A stretch of 64,000 nt of DNA from QYOJ01 sp043806735 (GTDB lineage: Bacteria > Bacteroidota > Bacteroidia > Bacteroidales > FEN-979), in the NCBI GenBank assembly GCA_043806735.1, contig JAZDGR010000105.1:9816-73815 (forward strand), read 5' to 3'. Below are positions 60,264 to 64,000 of the stretch, one piece after another; the stretch's first letter is position 1, and each line of letters opens with the position of its first letter. The notes beneath the pieces were generated by a model. The model saw only the letters and a program-made list of their open reading frames with translations. It was not told the DNA's origin and did not search any database. Position numbers and translations under genes: made by a program.

Positions 60264-60755
60264 ATGATGAAGATCGGCATTTTATCTGACACGCATGGAT
60301 TTTTACACTCCCGGGTAGCCGACTTTTTTGGAGAGGTCGATGAGATCTGGCATGCCGGTGACTTGGGTGATAGAACGACCCTGCGACGGCTGGAGGAGCT
60401 CAAACCCATACGTGCGGTTTATGGAAATATTGACAGCCAGGAACTTCGCCTCCATTGCCCCGAAACACAATTTTTTTCAGCTGAACTGGCCAGGGTGTTG
60501 ATGACTCATATCGGAGGCTTTCCGGGGAAGTACAACCGGAACGTACTCCCATTAATCCGTGAGAAAAAACCCGACCTGTTTGTCTGCGGTCATTCCCATA
60601 TTTTGAAAGTACTATACGATCACGCCAACCAGTTGCTTTATATCAATCCCGGTGCTGCCGGAAAATTCGGGCTGCATAAATCCATAACAGCGGTCAGACT
60701 AAAAGTTGAAGGAGCCCGGTTCCTCGATCTGGAGGTGTTGGATATACCCAGGTAA
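60264..60755 (+). CDS. YfcE/MJ0936-type metallophosphoesterase
   Basis: 163 aa from ATG 60264 (ATG 60267 begins MKIGILSDTHGFL, equally good). The metal motifs are complete: SDTHG, HAGDLGD, YGNIDS, MTHIGGFPG, and CGHSHI. This family hydrolyses phosphodiesters, but the natural substrate is unknown. TATTTTTG lies 4 bp before the ATG, hinting at a leaderless message. Confidence 0.93.
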   Translation: MMKIGILSDTHGFLHSRVADFFGEVDEIWHAGDLGDRTTLRRLEELKPIRAVYGNIDSQELRLHCPETQFFSAELARVLMTHIGGFPGKYNRNVLPLIREKKPDLFVCGHSHILKVLYDHANQLLYINPGAAGKFGLHKSITAVRLKVEGARFLDLEVLDIPR

Positions 60756-60777
60756 CCAAAATATTCACTTCTCACGT

Positions 60778-61251
60778 TCATCGAAGTCTGTTGGCAGCCT
60801 TTACCAGGGCTTCGTCTCTGCGGATAAAATAGTTTGCCGCCACCAGTAAAACCAGGGAAATGAGCGGAAGGAAGACCCCGAACTGATAGGACGGAGTGAT
60901 TTGTGTCAGGGTTTCAATTTTGGAAGTATAAAAGAGAAATATCAACACGACCAGCACAATATTTAACAGGATGTTAAACGCCACTAACCTGAGCTGGGAT
61001 GTCCTGTTTTTATAAAGGAATATTGTCATCACCGATAACAGGACTGAAATTCCTGAAAGAAACCAGAGGGGGGAAGTGAACCAGATGCTGACTTCCAGTT
61101 TTGGATCCGGATCCATGGATTTGAGCCCGTATACAAAGAATTTATAGTTCCCGTTGAGTTCATGATAATATTCGGCCAGGGGGAAATAAAACAACAAGAC
61201 GACCGCAACTGCAGCCAGTGCGACAAAGAGGGTTTGAATTCGTTGTATCAT
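60778..61251 (-). CDS. DUF4293 family membrane protein
   Basis: 157 aa from ATG 61251 (MIQRIQTLFVALAAVAVVLL), the usual start of this Bacteroidota family; the frame upstream of it has no conserved sequence. Four transmembrane helices, at about 7-27, 65-85, 93-115 and 125-145. Function unknown. Divergent from rho, which begins 184 bp away. Confidence 0.88.
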   Translation of the reverse strand: MIQRIQTLFVALAAVAVVLLFYFPLAEYYHELNGNYKFFVYGLKSMDPDPKLEVSIWFTSPLWFLSGISVLLSVMTIFLYKNRTSQLRLVAFNILLNIVLVVLIFLFYTSKIETLTQITPSYQFGVFLPLISLVLLVAANYFIRRDEALVKAANRLR

Positions 61252-61310
61252 AATGATCAAATTATATAAGGGGAATCGCATTGCGAAAATAGGAAAGAAA
61301 CCGATTTTTT

Positions 61311-61340
61311 TTGACAATTGCGTAATATTATTTATATTTG
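61311..61340 (+). promoter_or_regulatory. Bacteroidota-type promoter of rho
   Basis: TTG 61311-61313, 19 bp, TATATTTG 61333-61340: an exact consensus match. The predicted start is near 61347, leaving a leader of about 88 bases before ATG 61435, long enough for Rho autoregulation. Confidence 0.75.
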
Positions 61341-61434
61341 CAGCGAATTTGATTCCCTGCAACTTTCTTTTACACAATTCTAGAAATTACATTTTCAAAC
61401 ATTATCAGTCAACAAATTTTTTTTATCATTTTCG

Positions 61435-63099
61435 ATGTACGACATTATTTCGCTCGACAGTAAAGATCTGTCGCAGGTTCGTGAGATTGCAAAATCGATG
61501 AACATTCCCCGGGTGGATAAACTGGAAAAGAAGGATCTGATCTATAAAATCCTTGATCATCAGGCGCTGAATCCGACCGAAGATATTTTGGCAAAAGAAA
61601 AACATGATTTTAAAAGAGGGCGTGGTCGCCCCAAAAAAGCCGGCCGCCCACACAAAGAGGAGGTCAAGGGGGAACTGCCTCCTCCCACTCAGGCAAAACC
61701 CCATCCGGTCAGTGAAATGCCCATACCGGAAAAAAGAGAACCTGTCAATCTGAAATCTTATGATTTTGACAGTACCATCGATAAAACCTTCCTGGAACCT
61801 GAAGTTGAGGTCATTGAAATCGTCAAGGAACCGGAAGAGATCGTTGCTGTTGAAGAAAGTAAACCGGTTGAAGAGGTGACGGAAATCGCCCCCGTTCCAC
61901 AGCCAGACGAGAAAAGACACCGGGATTTTCACCGGAAGTTTCCTGCCGAACGTCCTCATCGTGAAGAGTATAACTTCGAATTTGAAGGGATCATCACGGC
62001 CGAAGGTGTTCTTGAAATTATGAGTGACGGATACGGATTTCTCCGTTCATCCGATTACAATTACCTTAACTCCCCGGATGACGTATACGTTTCCCAGTCA
62101 CAAATCAAGCTGTTTGGCTTGAAGACGGGGGATACTGTCCGGGGAACGATCCGTCCGCCGAAAGAAGGGGAAAAATATTTTCCGCTGATCAAAGTAGAAT
62201 TGATCAACGGGCGAAAACCCGAAGAGGTACGCGACCGGATCCCCTTTGATTTTCTCACTCCGCTGTTCCCGATGAAGAAGTTCAGGTTGACGGGACATCC
62301 TGAGTGTAGCCTTTCTACCCGAATCATTGATATGTTTTCACCGATTGGGTTCGGGCAACGCGGACTGATTGTGGCCCAGCCCAAAACAGGAAAGACTGTT
62401 TTGCTGAAAGAGATCGCAAATGCCATCGCATCGAATCATCCTGACGTTTACATGATCGTCCTTCTGATCGATGAACGGCCCGAGGAGGTGACAGATATGC
62501 AGCGCAGCGTGAAGGCTGAGGTCATCTCTTCGACCTTTGATGAACCCGCCGAACGTCATGCCAGGATTTCGAATATCGTGCTGGAGAAGGCAAAGCGGCT
62601 GGTGGAATGCGGGCATGATGTCGTGATCCTGCTCGATTCGATTACCCGTCTCGCAAGAGCCTATAATACGGTAGCTCCTGCTTCCGGGAAAGTTTTATCC
62701 GGAGGCGTTGAGGCAAATGCCTTGCAGAAGCCCAAACGTTTCTTTGGCGCGGCACGCCAGATCGAACACGGAGGATCGCTGACCATCATTGCTACTGCAT
62801 TGATTGATACAGGATCCAAGATGGACGAAGTGATTTTTGAGGAGTTTAAAGGAACCGGCAACATGGAATTGCAGCTCGATCGCAAACTTTCCAATAAACG
62901 GATCTGGCCGGCGGTCGATATCGTAGCTTCCAGTACCCGTCGTGAAGACCTGCTGCTGGAAAAGGATGTCCTGGGACGTCTCTGGATCCTCCGGAATCAC
63001 CTGGCAGATATGAACCCGCTCGAAGCGATGGAATTTCTCAAAGAGAAGATGAAATTCACGGATACGAATGAGGAGTTTTTGATTTCGATGAACAGCTAG
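61435..63099 (+). CDS. rho: transcription termination factor Rho with N-terminal insertion
   Basis: 554 aa hexameric RNA helicase, longer than the 419 aa E. coli protein. Rho_N helical domain at residues 1-45. Then a disordered insertion (about 50-180) with GRGRPKKAGRP, which looks like an AT-hook, and acidic/Pro runs. Next is the RNA-binding CSD (MSDGYGFLRSSDYNYLNSPD DVYVSQSQI), then the ATPase: GQRGLIVAQPKTGKTVLLKE (Walker A), VLLIDERPEEVTDMQR, LDSITRLARAYN, and RRFFGAARQIEHGGSLT-like loop sequence near 445. Such insertions are known in Bacteroides Rho. It has its own strong promoter. Confidence 0.96.
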   Translation: MYDIISLDSKDLSQVREIAKSMNIPRVDKLEKKDLIYKILDHQALNPTEDILAKEKHDFKRGRGRPKKAGRPHKEEVKGELPPPTQAKPHPVSEMPIPEKREPVNLKSYDFDSTIDKTFLEPEVEVIEIVKEPEEIVAVEESKPVEEVTEIAPVPQPDEKRHRDFHRKFPAERPHREEYNFEFEGIITAEGVLEIMSDGYGFLRSSDYNYLNSPDDVYVSQSQIKLFGLKTGDTVRGTIRPPKEGEKYFPLIKVELINGRKPEEVRDRIPFDFLTPLFPMKKFRLTGHPECSLSTRIIDMFSPIGFGQRGLIVAQPKTGKTVLLKEIANAIASNHPDVYMIVLLIDERPEEVTDMQRSVKAEVISSTFDEPAERHARISNIVLEKAKRLVECGHDVVILLDSITRLARAYNTVAPASGKVLSGGVEANALQKPKRFFGAARQIEHGGSLTIIATALIDTGSKMDEVIFEEFKGTGNMELQLDRKLSNKRIWPAVDIVASSTRREDLLLEKDVLGRLWILRNHLADMNPLEAMEFLKEKMKFTDTNEEFLISMNS

Positions 63100-63152
63100 A
63101 TCGAAGTAATCTGTGTCATCCGCGTTCCATAATTAAATAGCGAAGTAGCGAA

Positions 63153-63476
63153 ATGGTGAATATGAACATGCTGAATCGCACTATTATTATCTCACGGTTG
63201 ATCAGTAATTCTGAAAAAATCAGGGAGTTTGGCGTTGAAAAGGTCGGACTCTTTGGTTCTTACCTGATGGACCAGCAAAAGGAAACGATCGATATTGACA
63301 TATTGGTTGAATTTCAGGAAGGCAAAAATAGTTTTGACAATTTTATAAATCTTTGTTTTCTGTTAGACGATCTTTTCTCAGGTACAAAAGTTGAGGTTGT
63401 CACGACGAATTCCCTAAGCCCTTACATAGGTCCTAAAATCCTTAAACAGGTTGAAGATGTCCCGCTCTCCGCTTGA
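63153..63476 (+). CDS. MntA-like nucleotidyltransferase antitoxin
   Basis: 107 aa. KVGLFGSYLMD and IDIDILVEF give the minimal nucleotidyltransferase motif GSX10DXD: Gly35-Ser36, ten residues, then Asp47 and Asp49. It lies directly upstream of and overlaps hepT by 20 bp. In HepT/MntA modules this enzyme AMPylates the HEPN toxin to silence it. The start at 63153 is a GTG/ATG cluster, and ATG 63162 or ATG 63168 are alternatives. Confidence 0.88.
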   Translation: MVNMNMLNRTIIISRLISNSEKIREFGVEKVGLFGSYLMDQQKETIDIDILVEFQEGKNSFDNFINLCFLLDDLFSGTKVEVVTTNSLSPYIGPKILKQVEDVPLSA

Positions 63477-63807
63477 CTATCTGAAACATATTCTCGATGA
63501 GTGAAATTTCATTAAATCTGCCATTCCGGCAGGTTTGACTTTTGTTCTTTTCAATACCGATGAAGAAAAGAAACGGGCAATTATCAGAAGCCTTGAAATT
63601 ATCGGGGAAGCCACAAAAAACATTCCTGTTGATTTCAAATTAAAGTGGAAAGAAGTAGAATGGAAACAAATGGCAGGCATGAGAGATCGTTTGATCCATG
63701 ACTATTTTGGAGTGGATTATACTATTGTTTGGGATGTGGTTACAAATAAAATTCCAAAGATCAGAGGAGATATCGAAACTATTCTACGAAAAATAGAGAA
63801 GGATTAA
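63457..63807 (+). pseudogene. HepT-like HEPN ribonuclease toxin, interrupted by TGA
   Basis: Read from ATG 63457: MSRSPLDYLKHILDE, then an in-frame TGA at 63502-63504, then NFIKSAIPAG and the rest. Downstream, the HEPN active-site motif RX4HXY is intact (Arg76, His81, Tyr83 in RDRLIHDY), and the C-terminus is complete. The whole frame spans about 116 codons. Relatives carry a variable residue where the TGA stands. The stop therefore probably silences the toxin, leaving the intact antitoxin gene. A restart at 63535 would give a 90 aa piece lacking the first helix. Confidence 0.82.
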
Positions 63808-63831
63808 ATGATGCTTACGGGAAAACGTTAT

Positions 63832-63859
63832 GAAGCCAGAAGTCAGAAGTACGAAGTAC
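63832..63859 (+). repeat. heptanucleotide tandem repeat, locus C
   Basis: Four units: gaagcca, gaagtca, gaagtac, gaagtac. It ends exactly where the possible group II intron starts. Confidence 0.7.
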
Positions 63860-64000
63860 GTTGCGCCAAGATAAACCCATGATAGGGGGATAAAAATGTT
63901 CTTTGAAACCTATCGTAGATACCCAGTAGGTAAACAATCCTACACGGTAAAGACTGACCATCAGCCGGAAGTGAGTCTTGCATAGTTCGCAGTAATGTGG
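63860..64000 (+). mobile_element. possible 5' end of a group II intron (continues past window)
   Basis: Non-coding, structured-looking sequence. gttgcgccaagataaaccc resembles the group II intron 5' end (GTGCGCC-AGATA in Ll.LtrB), and ggaagtgagtcttgcatag resembles domain I segments of bacterial group II introns. No ORF, domain V or reverse transcriptase is visible in the part seen. This comes from memory of motifs, without an alignment, so it is a weak call. Confidence 0.35.

Noticed and set aside
63138..63165. tagcgaa-like 8-base units after rho
   Set aside because: Only three imperfect units and a different period from the heptad arrays; kept out of the repeat calls.
63502..63504. TGA in hepT read as selenocysteine or tryptophan
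   Set aside because: Neighbouring genes end in TGA, no SECIS-like hairpin or sel gene is visible, and the position is not a conserved Cys.

Overview
The window looks like chromosomal DNA of a Bacteroidota bacterium, probably Bacteroidales-like and free-living. The support is indirect but consistent. Several genes carry the Bacteroidota promoter form TTG-N19/20-TAnnTTTG (clearest before rho, HU, rpmH, argF and the DUF151 gene). Strong Shine-Dalgarno sites are rare. The gene set includes a THX ribosomal protein, DUF4293, a Rho with a long N-terminal insertion, a eukaryotic/archaeal-type ProRS and many secreted beta-barrel proteins. Almost all of it is ordinary, tightly packed core genome; no tRNA, CRISPR array, phage or intact insertion sequence was seen.

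Layout. 1-9.9 kb: a 3'-truncated membrane pyrophosphatase (divergent type), a DUF151 nuclease-thyA-folA operon, then a leftward run with dnaB, an LpxR-like lipid A deacylase and lpxK. 10-22 kb: a degenerate receiver protein, a Nif3/zinc-ribbon/TPR operon, a FadL-like porin next to a striking Trp/Tyr-rich secreted protein, proS, a DUF2807 lipoprotein with a PagL-like deacylase, and mazG-PAP2. 22-30.5 kb: peroxiredoxin, a TolC/MacB-permease/HlyD export operon that lacks its ATPase, gyrB and wecB. 30.5-31 kb: the RNase P RNA gene with REP-like palindromes in its variable helices. 31-45 kb: a frameshifted MATE transporter, a glycosyltransferase and YfhO, rpmH, pepD, a PqqD-like protein and an OPT transporter, rsmG, THX, trmH, a TPR protein, fmt, HU. 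44.5-50.8 kb (leftward): MPG glycosylase-methyltransferase, and a citDE fusion-citF-recQ operon. 50.8-64 kb: an LTA-synthase-like/lipid kinase/MscS/porin operon, argF, a leftward rmuC-rlmB-small protein-ftsE operon, rho, and a MntA/HepT toxin-antitoxin pair with a nonsense codon in hepT. The window ends in what may be the 5' end of a group II intron.

Themes. Envelope biology dominates: lipid A synthesis (lpxK) and two unrelated predicted lipid A 3-O-deacylases, surface polysaccharide (wecB, GT4, YfhO), several porins and lipoproteins, and an LTA-synthase-like enzyme. The most interesting non-coding signals are heptanucleotide tandem repeats at three intergenic sites (one fills the predicted 5' leader of argF) and palindrome expansions inside rnpB. 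Decay marks are a single-base frameshift in the MATE gene and an in-frame TGA in hepT; either could also be a sequencing error.
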